64,000 bases of DNA from Variovorax jilinensis (GTDB lineage Bacteria; Pseudomonadota; Gammaproteobacteria; Burkholderiales; Burkholderiaceae_C): contig NZ_JASZYQ010000013.1 in assembly GCF_030316885.1 (NCBI RefSeq), positions 17,769-81,768 of the forward strand, in the 5' to 3' direction. Both the position numbers and the translations under genes were made by a program. Below, piece after piece: positions 1 through 8,453 of the stretch. Positions within the stretch are counted from its first letter, which is position 1; each line of letters begins with the position of its first letter. The notes beneath the pieces were generated by a model. It saw only the letters and a list, made by a program, of their open reading frames with translations, searched no databases and was not told the origin of the DNA.

Positions 1-686
1 CACGCGTTGCTCTGTAACGCATGGTCATCGACCAGGCACAAGACCTTGAGTTGGTCCATGCTCGCCGCGCCCTCGCGGAACAGCTGGATGAATCGAGGCG
101 CGAGGTTCGCAAGCTTCATGCGGCGCTCCACCGTCAACACCGACACACCGAACTGATCGGCCACCTGCTTGACCGTGCGCCCTTGTGCGATCAACAGCGC
201 AAAGGCCTCGAACTCGTCGGCCGGATGCATATTCAGCCGCCCCGAGTTCTCTGCCATCGAGATCGCCACCGCGTGGGAAGAATCGTAGAGGCGACATTCG
301 ATCGGCTGACCCTCGGCGTAGAAGCCATCTGCCACCAGCCATTGGCAGGCAGCCAGCCGTCGCCCTCCTGCCTCGACGGAGAAGGTGCCGTCGCCGGCGT
401 CCGTGATCGAAGGCCGCTGCAGCAAGCCTTGCGAGCGAATCAGCGCTGCCAGTTCCGGGATGCCCTGATCGTCGCGCTGCTTGCGCACGTTCGCGGGAGA
501 GAGCCTCAGCTGATGCAGCGCGATCGTGACGTCTCGCCCGGTCGGCGGCTGGTGCTCCCGAGTCTCGGCCCCCTCCCCTGCTCCCTGCCCCTTTCCTCCT
601 GCTGCTCTTTGGTGAGTCTCGGGGGGTGCGGGAGGAAAGCCCGCTGCGTCGGTGTTGTCGGTGCTGTGTGGGTTCGTTGTGCTCAT
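1..686 (-). CDS. ParB/Spo0J-like nuclease-domain protein (C-terminus beyond window)
   Basis: Reading in from an ATG at 686 on the minus strand, 228 codons stay open to the window edge, so the C-terminus is missing. After a low-complexity N-terminus rich in Thr, Pro and Gly (about residues 1-50) comes a ParB-type N-terminal domain: an 'LSPANVRKQ' segment, the core 'EAGGRRLAAC' (family form GERRxxA) near the domain centre and 'MAENSGRLNMHP'. A helix-turn-helix-like segment follows, 'VKQVADQFGVSVLTVERR'. Such proteins occur on large proteobacterial plasmids and integrative elements apart from the true parAB pair, and many act as regulators or nucleases. The window has a second, unrelated-looking ParB at 14767-15963 next to parA, so this one is probably accessory. 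The domain call is firm; the function is inferred. Confidence 0.8.
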   Translation of the reverse strand, partial: MSTTNPHSTDNTDAAGFPPAPPETHQRAAGGKGQGAGEGAETREHQPPTGRDVTIALHQLRLSPANVRKQRDDQGIPELAALIRSQGLLQRPSITDAGDGTFSVEAGGRRLAACQWLVADGFYAEGQPIECRLYDSSHAVAISMAENSGRLNMHPADEFEAFALLIAQGRTVKQVADQFGVSVLTVERRMKLANLAPRFIQLFREGAASMDQLKVLCLVDDHALQSNA

Positions 687-1199
687 GGCTGTGCCTTTCG
701 TCGGTGGTTGAAAAAATCTGCTCTTCGGAGCCGTCTCGACGCCAAAGGAGCGCGGCCAGGCCGGGCAGAGGGGCACGCGCGCAAGCCGCAGCCCGCAGCG
801 CAGCGAAGGGACCGGGTGAGCACGTGGGCAAAGCCTTCACCCCGACGCCCGGAATGGCCGCGCTACGCGTCGAACAAGAGACGGCAACGAAGAGCAGATC
901 GGCCACCGGTCAGGCCAGGAGCGCAACGGACTGCCTTCCACACAGCACCGGCAACACGCGCCAACCTAAGGGGTTGGCGATCGCTCGCCGCAACGCGGTG
1001 CAAGCTCGATGCGAGCGAAGCGCTGCAGCGCCAAGGGCGCGGAACCGATACGGAGACGTCGAGGTTCGTGGGCAAAGGCCACGAGCCGAGCATCTCCAGA
1101 AAACGGCGTAGCCGCTGACACGGATTCCGACGTCGCTCGGTATGCTGCACGTGCAACCGCACACCACCTGCACACCACCTACACCTGGGAGCCAAGACC
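687..1199. other. GC-rich intergenic spacer with short cgaagg/gcgcag-type motifs
   Basis: About 510 bases with no convincing gene. The sequence is very GC-rich and reuses short words around GCGCAG, CCAAGGGCGC and CGAGCC, much like the spacer at 3759-4578. Open frames here give arginine- and alanine-rich translations typical of non-coding high-GC DNA. Confidence 0.5.
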
Positions 1200-1487
1200 A
1201 TGGGAATGGGATTTCTTGCGAGCGTGATTCGCGTCGAGAATGAAGACGACGACCCCGTCGGTGCTGCACCGGATCCTGACGATCCGATCACGATCCTGAC
1301 GCGAGAGGCGGCGCGCGTCGGCCTCATCAAGGAAGGCGACAAGCCCGACCAGATGCTTGTGGATTTCTGGATGTCAGCGGTCGACGCCAGCGCGGCGATC
1401 GCGGATCGATTTCGCGAGCATGAGAACGACAGGCACACCCTCGGTGATCTGATCCGAGCAGAGCTTTCTTTACCTTTGAGCACTTGA
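1200..1487 (+). CDS. Hypothetical acidic protein, 95 aa
   Basis: I do not recognise this protein. The ATG at 1200 follows a GGGAG ribosome binding site about 8 bases upstream. The N-terminal half is acidic with a run of Glu/Asp ('NEDDDPVGAAPDPDDP', residues 13-29); the rest looks helical and soluble, with no membrane segment or cysteines. Composition matches real plasmid genes nearby and differs from the arginine-rich non-coding frames around it. It lies alone on the plus strand between minus-strand plasmid backbone genes. A strong terminator lies about 300 bases downstream. Confidence 0.55.
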   Translation: MGMGFLASVIRVENEDDDPVGAAPDPDDPITILTREAARVGLIKEGDKPDQMLVDFWMSAVDASAAIADRFREHENDRHTLGDLIRAELSLPLST

Positions 1488-1987
1488 CTTCGCGCGCCGA
1501 GCAAGGCGCGCTTCGAGGTGCGGTCGCGAGCTGATGCTCGAAGTTGCACCGGATTTCCGTGGATAACTTTGTGGACATGTGCGGGACCGATTTCCGCAAG
1601 CGGCACCCCGCGGGGCGCTCCGCTGGGTTGCCTCCAAAACGGGCACATCCCAGGGCGCAGGCGTCGTCGTACGGCCACGCGAATGGGACGCCAGGTAACT
1701 CAGACGCTTCGCGATCAACCGGCACCGAGAATGCTCTCGCTGCGGGTCGAGGTTTCTGCGCGCCTATGGTCTCCCGGGCGTTGCCCGCAGCTTCAGCCGC
1801 CTCGAGTGTTCGAGGCGGCTTTTATCCGAGCGGCCTGCCCTTTCCACGCTTGCAGCCGCCTTCGATGCCGACCCGAGCGTGCTCGGCTTCGACGGGTCGA
1901 AGCCGCGATGATCCGCTGCGGCGCATGCCCCAGCGCACTTGGGAACCGCATTCAGATTGCGCGGTCACCAAGATGCCGCGCGATGGC
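1488..1987. other. 500-base gap with a DnaA-box-like site and a terminator
   Basis: No convincing protein gene. Around 1558-1568 the plus strand carries GTGGATAAC, an 8 of 9 match to the reverse complement of the DnaA box TTATNCACA. A perfect hairpin with a T-run ends at 1823 (listed separately). The stretch between could hold a short untranslated RNA, but nothing else supports that. Confidence 0.4.
1796..1823 (+). terminator. Rho-independent terminator
   Basis: A perfect 10-bp stem, GCCGCCTCGA (1796-1805) pairing with 1810-1819, closes a GTGT loop and is followed by TTTT. The T-run on the right means it stops plus-strand transcription. The nearest plus-strand gene ends about 310 bases upstream. 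Confidence 0.85.
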
Positions 1988-2824
1988 TCAAGCTGCAAAC
2001 AGATCCAGCTGGTCGAGACGGTGAGCGACCACCTCCGCCCGGACTTGGTCCGGGCGTGCGTGCTGCGGATTTGTCGTCGGCACATCGGCGGCCAGGATCG
2101 GCACCGCGTGCGCTCGCGCCGCATCACCGTCCGCGGCGCGCCGATGCAACCGCCAGTCCCATCCACCCAGGACATGCGCCGGCGTCACCCAGTGCGCGCG
2201 TTCCTCGAGCGTCAGCGAGTTTCCGTGAACCACGATCGCGGGCACGTGCAGCAGCGACAGTTGCAGGTACGCCATGTGAGCGGCCGTGGCGTCGATGTCG
2301 ATGGCCGTGGCATGCATCGCCTGCTGATAGTTGACGCCCTCGGACATGATCGCGTCAGCGCACGCGATCACCATGCCTCCGGCGCCGCAGGCCGGTTCGC
2401 AGATCGAGACGAAGCCTTCGCGCTGAACCTTCTCCTTGACGTCGTTCAAGGTCACGCGCGCCATGAGCGACGCGATTGAATACGGCGTGAAGAACTGTCC
2501 CTTCCAATGGTCGGCCAGTTCCAGCGACATGAATAGCTCGCCGAGGCAATCGGCGAACCCGCACGCCAGCCAGTCCACCAGGGTAGCCAACATGCGCGGG
2601 AAGCGGTCAACCTCTTCACGCGCGTAGCGGCCGACGATCTGCAAATAGCGCTCTTCGCGTACGGCGCGCTGCGCAACGTCAACGGCATTGCTGATCGCGA
2701 GCGCTCCAAGCTCGCAGAAGTCCGAGACGACCTGGTGCAGCCGGTGCCGATGCGCGTTCGCGCGGATGAGCTTCGTGAGCTCCCTCTTGTGGCTCTCAGG
2801 CCCGATAGGATGGCAAGCAGCCAT
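1988..2824 (-). CDS. N-6 DNA methylase-like protein, 278 aa
   Basis: The protein resembles the N-6 adenine DNA methylase (HsdM-like) fold carried on many proteobacterial plasmids. The SAM-binding motif I is clear, 'EPACGAGGMV' (about residues 143-152), preceded by 'GQFFTPYSIASLMA', the FTP signature typical of HsdM-type enzymes. 'ATAIDIDATAAHMAYLQL' fits the motif II region. I see no canonical [DN]PP[YF] catalytic motif after it, where an active enzyme needs one, and the C-terminal 60 residues look divergent. No specificity or restriction subunit is adjacent. It may be an inactive or regulatory methylase-fold protein. It runs in the same direction as the DUF932 gene upstream, 103 bases apart. 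Confidence 0.75.
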   Translation of the reverse strand: MAACHPIGPESHKRELTKLIRANAHRHRLHQVVSDFCELGALAISNAVDVAQRAVREERYLQIVGRYAREEVDRFPRMLATLVDWLACGFADCLGELFMSLELADHWKGQFFTPYSIASLMARVTLNDVKEKVQREGFVSICEPACGAGGMVIACADAIMSEGVNYQQAMHATAIDIDATAAHMAYLQLSLLHVPAIVVHGNSLTLEERAHWVTPAHVLGGWDWRLHRRAADGDAARAHAVPILAADVPTTNPQHARPDQVRAEVVAHRLDQLDLFAA

Positions 2825-2927
2825 GATGTCGCGTTTTCTCTCTTGGTGACTTTGTGGTCAGAGGCCCGGCTGCCGCGATCAGCGGCTATCAGCAACGCAC
2901 AGCGGCCGGGCCTCGCCTGCTTTTGAA

Positions 2928-3758
2928 TCAGGCCTTCAGGCGCTTCATCTCTTCGGCAAGCATCCAGAGCGCACGATTCACCTTGACGTTCTGGTCAATG
3001 CCCTGCACGGGCCGGGTGCGTTGCCGGCGCCCGTTCGTGGTCCTGGCCTCCAAGCCGCCACGCACCAGGTTCTCCTGAAGGCGGTTGAACGTGCTCCAGA
3101 GATCGGGCTTGTCGTCGGCCACGCGTCGCGGCGCGAGGACCTGTGCCTCGGTGATCGGCGCGGGCTTCGTCGCATCGGGCTCGTACTTCAGCGCGATTGC
3201 GGCCCGCGCAAGGATTTCGGCCTCTCCCCGATCAAGCTCGACCCCGCGCATTTCCTCCCGCTGCTCGCGCACACGCTCGAAGCCGTCCAGCACTTCGAAA
3301 GCGCCTTCGATCACGTTGTGGACGACATCGCCCTTGTGGCGGACGCGGACATCGGCAACCGGATCCCCGTGCACAAGACCATTGGCACAGACGAAACGGA
3401 ACAGACCCGCCATCGCTGCATAGCTGCTGGTCCCGTCGTGAGAGTTCAGCAAGATCACCTCGTTGGCTTCCGCGTCGTTGATCTGGTTCGCGTGCCTGAG
3501 GCGGATCATGTGTTTCGTGAAATCGCGCCGGCTCTCGTCGCGGACGCGTGTCTGCGCCACCATGAACGGCTGAAACCCCTCCTTGCGCAGACCATCGAGC
3601 ACCGTCGACGTCGGGATGTACGTGTAGCGCTCAGAGCGACTGTCGTGCGCGGCATCCGCGAAGATCGATGGCGCTACCGCGCGCATCTGCTCGTCCGACA
3701 GCGGCTCCCGGCTGCGAAGGGATGGGGAATGACGGCCAAAGCGTGAAGCTAGTTGCAT
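2928..3758 (-). CDS. DUF932 domain-containing protein, 276 aa
   Basis: The protein matches the DUF932 family, found almost entirely on plasmids and phages of unknown function. Typical features are 'DGLRKEGFQPFMVAQTRVRD' (about 54-73), 'KHMIRLRH' and the central 'LNSHDGTSSYAAMAGLFRF' followed by 'CANGLV' (about 105-131). The C-terminal region has 'LWSTFNRLQENLVRGG' and a final 'NVKVNRALWMLAEEMKRL', both characteristic. The start at 3758 has an AAGGAGAG ribosome binding site about 6 bases upstream. It belongs to the same minus-strand backbone block as the methylase-like gene. Confidence 0.85.
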   Translation of the reverse strand: MQLASRFGRHSPSLRSREPLSDEQMRAVAPSIFADAAHDSRSERYTYIPTSTVLDGLRKEGFQPFMVAQTRVRDESRRDFTKHMIRLRHANQINDAEANEVILLNSHDGTSSYAAMAGLFRFVCANGLVHGDPVADVRVRHKGDVVHNVIEGAFEVLDGFERVREQREEMRGVELDRGEAEILARAAIALKYEPDATKPAPITEAQVLAPRRVADDKPDLWSTFNRLQENLVRGGLEARTTNGRRQRTRPVQGIDQNVKVNRALWMLAEEMKRLKA

Positions 3759-4578
3759 GTTTTTCTCTCCTTAAGTCCACCGGGTTCCAAGATTCCGCCC
3801 CATCAATTGATGGGTTCGGGGGCGAGTGGCAGCTCCCGGATTTCGCCGCCGTACTTCCTGAGTTCGCGCCCGGTGAGATGCGGCGGAGCGGATGGCGGGA
3901 GAGCAAGGGGGAAGTCTTCGTCACGCGCGAAGCGGGTTACGAACACCCCCTTGCAGGCGAAGCCGGTCTCACGGCAGCCGGGCCGCAAAGTTCACCGGGA
4001 ATGGCGCGCACTCAGAAGTACGGAGAGCACGGCGGATCTGCCACACGCCCCCGAACCCGGCGCGCGCCGAGCGCCTCCGCTGCCGCGTGCGGCCTGCCTG
4101 GCTGAGGCAACCGAAGGGCGCAGCGCCGAAGGCGCGAAGGCGTCAGGGATGGAAGCCCGAAGGGACGAGACCGAAGGACTCGATGCGGAGCACGAGAGCC
4201 CGACCCCCGAAGGGGAGACGCCCTCCCCTCGGGTGCAAGCAAGCCGGGCGCTGCATCGCGCGCCTGCCCAAGCACGCACAGGACCGACAACCAGTGCCGC
4301 TTGCTGGCAGCTCTAAGACCCCGCAGCTTGGTGGGCGATGGGCTGCGCAAGCCGCCCGCCCAGGCCGCACAGCACGTCGTGCGGAACACGGACCCCTGCG
4401 CAAGGCGCTCTCTAAGGGTCGCGATGGGCCTGGTCCCCGGGACGGAGCAAAACCTTCAACAGGCCCACACTGCTGATCGGCTGTCGGTTCCGCGAACCAT
4501 CGCAGGGGCCGACGCGCAGCCCGTGTTCTCGGCCGCCGCGGCGCTCGGAACCCAGAACCCGCGCTGATGACGAAAACG
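3759..4578. other. 820-base GC-rich spacer rich in CGAAGG-type repeats
   Basis: No confident gene. The stretch 4100-4250 repeats short words such as CCGAAGG, GGCGCGAAGG and CCCGAAGGG many times. A 61-codon minus-strand frame at 3803-3988 ends just upstream of the DUF932 gene and could encode a small protein, but has no recognisable feature. Confidence 0.45.
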
Positions 4579-5235
4579 CTATTTCAGCGCCACGCCTGCG
4601 CCCATCTCATCAAGCAGGTCGATGATCTCCTGTTCGTAGGCTTGGAGCGGCCGCGAGTCGCCGTCATCCATGATCCCGGAGGGAATCCGATCACCAAAGA
4701 GGACGATGACCTCGGCCCGGTTGTCGCGCTTCGACATCCAGTGCAGCCCCTGGACATTGGGCATGTTCTCCCAGATCCACTGCGACCACGCCTGCGTGCG
4801 CGCGTAGTCACTCTCGTCGCCGCCGAAGAGCGAGCCGACAGTCAGGCCTGCCGCCTTCAGCCCGGTCGCGGTGAGGTTGACCAGACTGAGGGCCGGGGTG
4901 CGCACACGACTCAGGAACAGGTGATTGCCATAGTCGCGCTCGAGGTCGTGCAGGTAGCCGGTCGAAGGCGTGGGCACGTTGTGCAAGACCACCTCCGCGA
5001 TCGCGGCATTCACAGTGCTGGCGGCGTAGAGCGTGGGAATGGGCTTGCCGGTCGCGGGATGGGTCAGGGGACTGAATCGCGCGTCGCCGAGGCCTGAATC
5101 GTTGAAAGATGCCGGCGCAAACTTCCCTGTCGCCACATCGAAGGCGTGCACGCGAAACCAGGCTCGCTCCTTGTGCGGAAGCGGACGGAAGGGATGGGCT
5201 GGCGGAGGGAGAGGCAATGCCGGGCGGCTAGCCAT
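4579..5235 (-). CDS. RES-domain toxin (NAD+-degrading family), 218 aa
   Basis: RES-domain proteins are toxins of RES/Xre-type modules; characterised members degrade NAD+ by phosphorolysis or hydrolysis. The expected landmarks are present: 'RVHAFDVATGKFAPASFND' with the conserved Arg at the start, 'GDARFSPL' (family form GGRFNP), 'TLYAASTVNAAIAEVVLHN' with the Y-A-x5-A-x2-E pattern, and 'ALSLVNLT'. Length is normal. It follows its antitoxin gene on the minus strand with an 8-base overlap (5228-5235), indicating translational coupling. Both would share the promoter/operator at 5914-5957. Confidence 0.88.
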   Translation of the reverse strand: MASRPALPLPPPAHPFRPLPHKERAWFRVHAFDVATGKFAPASFNDSGLGDARFSPLTHPATGKPIPTLYAASTVNAAIAEVVLHNVPTPSTGYLHDLERDYGNHLFLSRVRTPALSLVNLTATGLKAAGLTVGSLFGGDESDYARTQAWSQWIWENMPNVQGLHWMSKRDNRAEVIVLFGDRIPSGIMDDGDSRPLQAYEQEIIDLLDEMGAGVALK

Positions 5236-5926
5236 GCACAGCGCCCACGACCTGCCGTTCCGCGGCCCTGATCACAGCCTTCGGATCACCCTTCACCACC
5301 TCGCGCGGCCGCCGCCCCTGCAAGGCCGCATTCGTCGATTCGAACCAGGAAGCGAGCCGAAGCGGTGAGTAACCCTCGAGGACGGCGAGCACCTTCTTGA
5401 TCTCCGGCACCGGCTTCCAGGATTCGCCAAACACATAGGCAGGAAACATCTTCTTGCCGCGGTGATCGATGGCAAACACCTGCTTGTTCTGCAGCCAGCG
5501 GCTCGCGGTCGCATGCGGGTTTGCCGCATTCGGATCGAGCTCGCGGCCGATCTCGGCCGCCGAAAGCCAGTCCGTGCCGTTCATGATCGCAGCCAGCGCC
5601 CGCATCTCGAGGTCGGTACGGCTGACCGCGCGTCGGCGCGGCTCATAGGAATCGGCCAGCTCCTGAAGAGACGCCTGCTCGACCTTGTTGATCGCCAAGC
5701 GCACCTGCGCCAACACGCCGGAACTGACTTTGCGGTCCTTGGGACTCTGGGCGACGCGCGCTGCTTCATCCATGATGAGACTGGTCGCGACACGCACGCT
5801 GTCCAACATGGTGGCGATGGTTTCCACGTCCAGATCCGGGACGCCGGCGCCACCCCCGCCCGCGAGGCGGTCTGACATGCTGCGGCGTGGCGGGAATCTC
5901 TGGAAGAACGAGGATGCGAGAGTCAT
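5228..5926 (-). CDS. Antitoxin of the Xre/MbcA/ParS family, 232 aa
   Basis: This gene directly precedes the RES toxin and overlaps it. The C-terminus has the toxin-binding pattern of the Xre/MbcA/ParS family: 'LRLASWFESTNAALQGRRP' and 'VVKGDPKAVIRAAERQVVG' (about 192-230), i.e. W-x3-N-x2-L-x-G-x-x-P followed by a helical end. The middle part, 'MNGTDWLSAAEIGRELDPN', looks like a helix-turn-helix used for DNA binding and autoregulation. At 232 aa it is longer than most (about 130-160), with an extra N-terminal helical region. The start at 5926 lies inside the left arm of a strong inverted repeat; an internal Met at 5878 is an alternative start. Confidence 0.82.
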   Translation of the reverse strand: MTLASSFFQRFPPRRSMSDRLAGGGGAGVPDLDVETIATMLDSVRVATSLIMDEAARVAQSPKDRKVSSGVLAQVRLAINKVEQASLQELADSYEPRRRAVSRTDLEMRALAAIMNGTDWLSAAEIGRELDPNAANPHATASRWLQNKQVFAIDHRGKKMFPAYVFGESWKPVPEIKKVLAVLEGYSPLRLASWFESTNAALQGRRPREVVKGDPKAVIRAAERQVVGAVHG

Positions 5927-5957
5927 GAGTAGATTTTACGCCTCATTATTCTCGCAT
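5914..5957 (-). promoter_or_regulatory. Inverted-repeat operator of the RES/antitoxin pair
   Basis: The left arm ATGCGAGAGTCATGAG (5914-5929) and the right arm CTCATTATTCTCGCAT (5942-5957) are inverted copies matching at 14 of 16 positions, separated by 12 bases. The repeat covers the antitoxin start codon and the region where its promoter must lie. This is the expected arrangement for toxin-antitoxin autoregulation. Binding is inferred. Confidence 0.7.
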
Positions 5958-6075
5958 GCAACGCATGGAACCGGCTCGGAGGCCGTCGTGGTCATGGACT
6001 CTCCCCCTCGGCCACTTTCGCCTATTCAAGGCGGAGTCGAAGCTCCGCGAGGATTTGGTGTGTTGAGCACGACAG

Positions 6076-6534
6076 TCACAGGTGCTTCCGGTAAAACACC
6101 CGGTCGTAGCCACCTTGGGGGCGACGGTCATACTCGACGTAACCGATGCGTGGATAGAGGACCTGGTTCTCGGTCATCTTGGAATTGGTGCAAAGGTATA
6201 GCGCGTCGTGGCCGCGTGCCCGAGCCGTTGTCTCCGCGAACGTTAGCAATGCGCGGCCCACGCCCCTGCCGTGCATGCGCGGTAGCGCCGCGACCGTGTC
6301 GATGTAGAACCCGTCGTCGGTCTCGTACTGGACCAGGACGCCCACCACATCGGAACCCTGCTCCGCAACCCAGACCTTCTGCTCGGCAATGAGTGCCGGG
6401 TAGTCCAGCAGCATTGGCGCCGGCATTCGGCCAATCCGCTCGATATATCGCTCGAAGGCTGCATGGACGCACGCAGCCGCAGAAGGTGCGTCCACCGGGC
6501 AAGCTGCTCTCACCGAGATGGCGGGTGCCGTCAT
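6076..6534 (-). CDS. GNAT-family N-acetyltransferase, 152 aa
   Basis: A single GNAT domain. The acetyl-CoA-binding motif A is clear, 'LPRMHGRGVGRALLTFAE' (family R/Q-x-x-G-x-G/A), following the beta strand 'FYIDTVAAL'. 'YLCTNSKMTENQVLYPRIGYVE' supplies motif B with the usual N-x-x-A/M-x-x-x-Y-x-x-x-G-[YF] end. The open frame extends further upstream, but the N-terminal part there is low in family likeness, so I start at the ATG at 6534, which begins 'MTAPAISVRAA', a normal GNAT start. The substrate cannot be told. It stands alone on the minus strand, divergent from the carboxypeptidase at 6760. Confidence 0.82.
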   Translation of the reverse strand: MTAPAISVRAACPVDAPSAAACVHAAFERYIERIGRMPAPMLLDYPALIAEQKVWVAEQGSDVVGVLVQYETDDGFYIDTVAALPRMHGRGVGRALLTFAETTARARGHDALYLCTNSKMTENQVLYPRIGYVEYDRRPQGGYDRVFYRKHL

Positions 6535-6759
6535 GCTGAAGAGATGGTTGAGCGCCGATGGAGGGCGGTGGAAGTGAACTGCAAGCCTCGAGCCGAATGG
6601 CCAGCATTTTGGCGAGCCAACGCTGCGGCCGCAAGGCAGAAGATGGGCACGCCCGATCGCGCACCACTCCGGAAAAAAGAAACCCTTCGGTATGAACTTT
6701 GGGGGCATATTGGATTCGTAGGAAGTTGAAACTGAGACCCACGCCGCAACGCATCCGAT

Positions 6760-8022
6760 ATGCCGTCCATCAAGCAAACCGCACTCTCTACTGTTCTCTC
6801 TTTGTTCCTCGCGACCACCACGGCCACCTTCGTGCCGTACTCCGCGGCTCTCGCATCTCCGAACCACCCCACCAAGCCGGCTGTCATCAAGAAGCCGGCG
6901 GCTGGAGCAACGCGTGCGAAGTCTGCGACGCCTGCAGCGGCACAGATGGCAAGCGGTGGGCTGCCGGTGCTACCCGCCAAAGCGTGGTTGCTGATGGATT
7001 TCGAATCCGGCCAGGTGCTCGCCTCTGAAAAGCCTGATGAGCCGCTGCCGCCGGCGTCACTCACCAAAATGATGACAAGCTTCCTTGTGGAGCAGGCATT
7101 GCGATCGGGCAAGCTCAGGAAGGACGACCTTGTTGCGGTCAGCCAGAATGCCTGGTGCCGGGGGTCGGGCTCCGAGTCGTGTATGTACCTGCCACTCAAC
7201 AGCCAGGCGACAGTGATCGACATCCTGCGCGGCATCATCGTCCAGTCGGGCAACGACGCGTCCAAGGCGATCGCCGAACACATGGCCGGCTCCGAGGAGA
7301 ACTTTGCGAAGCTCATGAACGCGGAAGCGCAGCGCCTGGGGATGACGCAGACCCGTTTCGTGAATGCAACGGGTCTGCCCGACCCGGGGCACCGGTCGTC
7401 GGCGCGCGACCTTGCAATCCTGGCGCGCGCCATCATCCGCGATAGCTCTGAGTTCTATCCGATCTACGCGGAGCGCGAATTCAAGTACAACGGCATCAAG
7501 CAGGGAAACCGGAACGCCCTGCTATACACCGATCCCACAGTCGACGGGCTGAAGACCGGCCACACCCAGGAAGCGGGCTACTGCCTTGTCACTTCGTCGA
7601 CGCGAAGCGGGATGCGCCTCATCACGGTCATCCTCAACACGGATAGCGCGCAGGCGCGGGCCGACCAGACGCGCGCCTTGCTTGGGTGGGGCTACGGCAA
7701 CTTTGAAAAGGCCACGCCTATTCAGCCAAACACAACGGTGGCCGCGGCCAAGGTGGACTTCGGCAAGTCCGACACGGTTTCTGCAGTTCTGGGGTCGCCA
7801 TGGACGGTCACCGTACCGCGTGGCCAGCAGGTGCAGACCTCGGTGCAAATCAAGCCGGCGCTTGAAGCCCCGGTGAGCAAGGGCGCTGTGATTGGCAAGG
7901 TCGTCGCGACTTCGGGCGGCAAGCCGGTGGGAGAAGCCCCATTGGTCGCGCAAGCCGACGTGGAGCGCGCGGGCCTCATGCTTCGTTCATGGCAGCACGT
8001 CGCCAAGCTGTTCGGCAAGTGA
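6760..8022 (+). CDS. dacC: D-alanyl-D-alanine carboxypeptidase (PBP5/6 family), 420 aa
   Basis: A periplasmic enzyme that trims the terminal D-Ala from peptidoglycan pentapeptides. A signal peptide covers about residues 1-30, followed by an Ala/Lys/Pro-rich linker. All three penicillin-binding motifs are present: 'PASLTKMM' (SxxK, Ser near residue 106), 'SGNDAS' (SxN) and 'DGLKTGHT' (KTG). The C-terminal beta domain (about 320-400) ends in a basic amphipathic 'LMLRSWQHVAKLF' tail like the membrane anchor of PBP5. Length is normal for the family. dacA and dacC cannot be told apart here, so the symbol is a family label. A chromosome usually carries its own copy. Confidence 0.88.
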   Translation: MPSIKQTALSTVLSLFLATTTATFVPYSAALASPNHPTKPAVIKKPAAGATRAKSATPAAAQMASGGLPVLPAKAWLLMDFESGQVLASEKPDEPLPPASLTKMMTSFLVEQALRSGKLRKDDLVAVSQNAWCRGSGSESCMYLPLNSQATVIDILRGIIVQSGNDASKAIAEHMAGSEENFAKLMNAEAQRLGMTQTRFVNATGLPDPGHRSSARDLAILARAIIRDSSEFYPIYAEREFKYNGIKQGNRNALLYTDPTVDGLKTGHTQEAGYCLVTSSTRSGMRLITVILNTDSAQARADQTRALLGWGYGNFEKATPIQPNTTVAAAKVDFGKSDTVSAVLGSPWTVTVPRGQQVQTSVQIKPALEAPVSKGAVIGKVVATSGGKPVGEAPLVAQADVERAGLMLRSWQHVAKLFGK

Positions 8023-8453
8023 GCCAAGCGCCAAGTACAACGACGTGACGTCGATGCCGACGTCAGTGGTGAGTTCGTAGAGATCGCGTCACCCCGTCCG
8101 GCTCCTGACGTCCCTTAGAGATGCGGTTGCCAGGACCCGCCTCGGCCAGGTGGACGGGTCCGAGGTAGAAGGATGGGGCTGGGGATGGGTCAGGAAATTG
8201 ACCCTTGACGGGGGAATCCACGCAGGCTGGGTGCTAGCAAGCGGATGTGGCCGGACGCTTCCTTCAGGCGGCGGCCAATGGAGGCCGCGCGAATCTTCTG
8301 AACCGGGACATCGGCGACGTACGCCGTCCAACCTACAGCACGTCAGCCTCCCGGCCTAGGGGCCCGCGTTGCGGCAAGGCTACAAATGCACTGACTGTCA
8401 CGGCACCGCTGTCGCCGTTGCGCCTCTTTCTTACCAATCCTCTGTTAACTCCT
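8023..8453. other. 430-base gap with two hairpins
   Basis: No convincing gene. TGACGTC (8046-8052) and GACGTCA (8059-8065) form a perfect 7-bp inverted repeat just after the carboxypeptidase gene, possibly its terminator, though no T-run follows. A second stem pairs GGACCCG (8133-8139) with CGGGTCC (8155-8161). The promoter of the patatin gene presumably lies in the last 150 bases. Confidence 0.5.

Noticed and set aside
25..906. Long minus-strand frame at 25-906
   Set aside because: It is arginine- and glycine-rich junk; the ParB-like protein is read in a different minus-strand frame over the same DNA.
1557..1568. DnaA-box-like GTGGATAAC as an origin
   Set aside because: A single 8 of 9 match, far from rep and iterons; noted only as a site.
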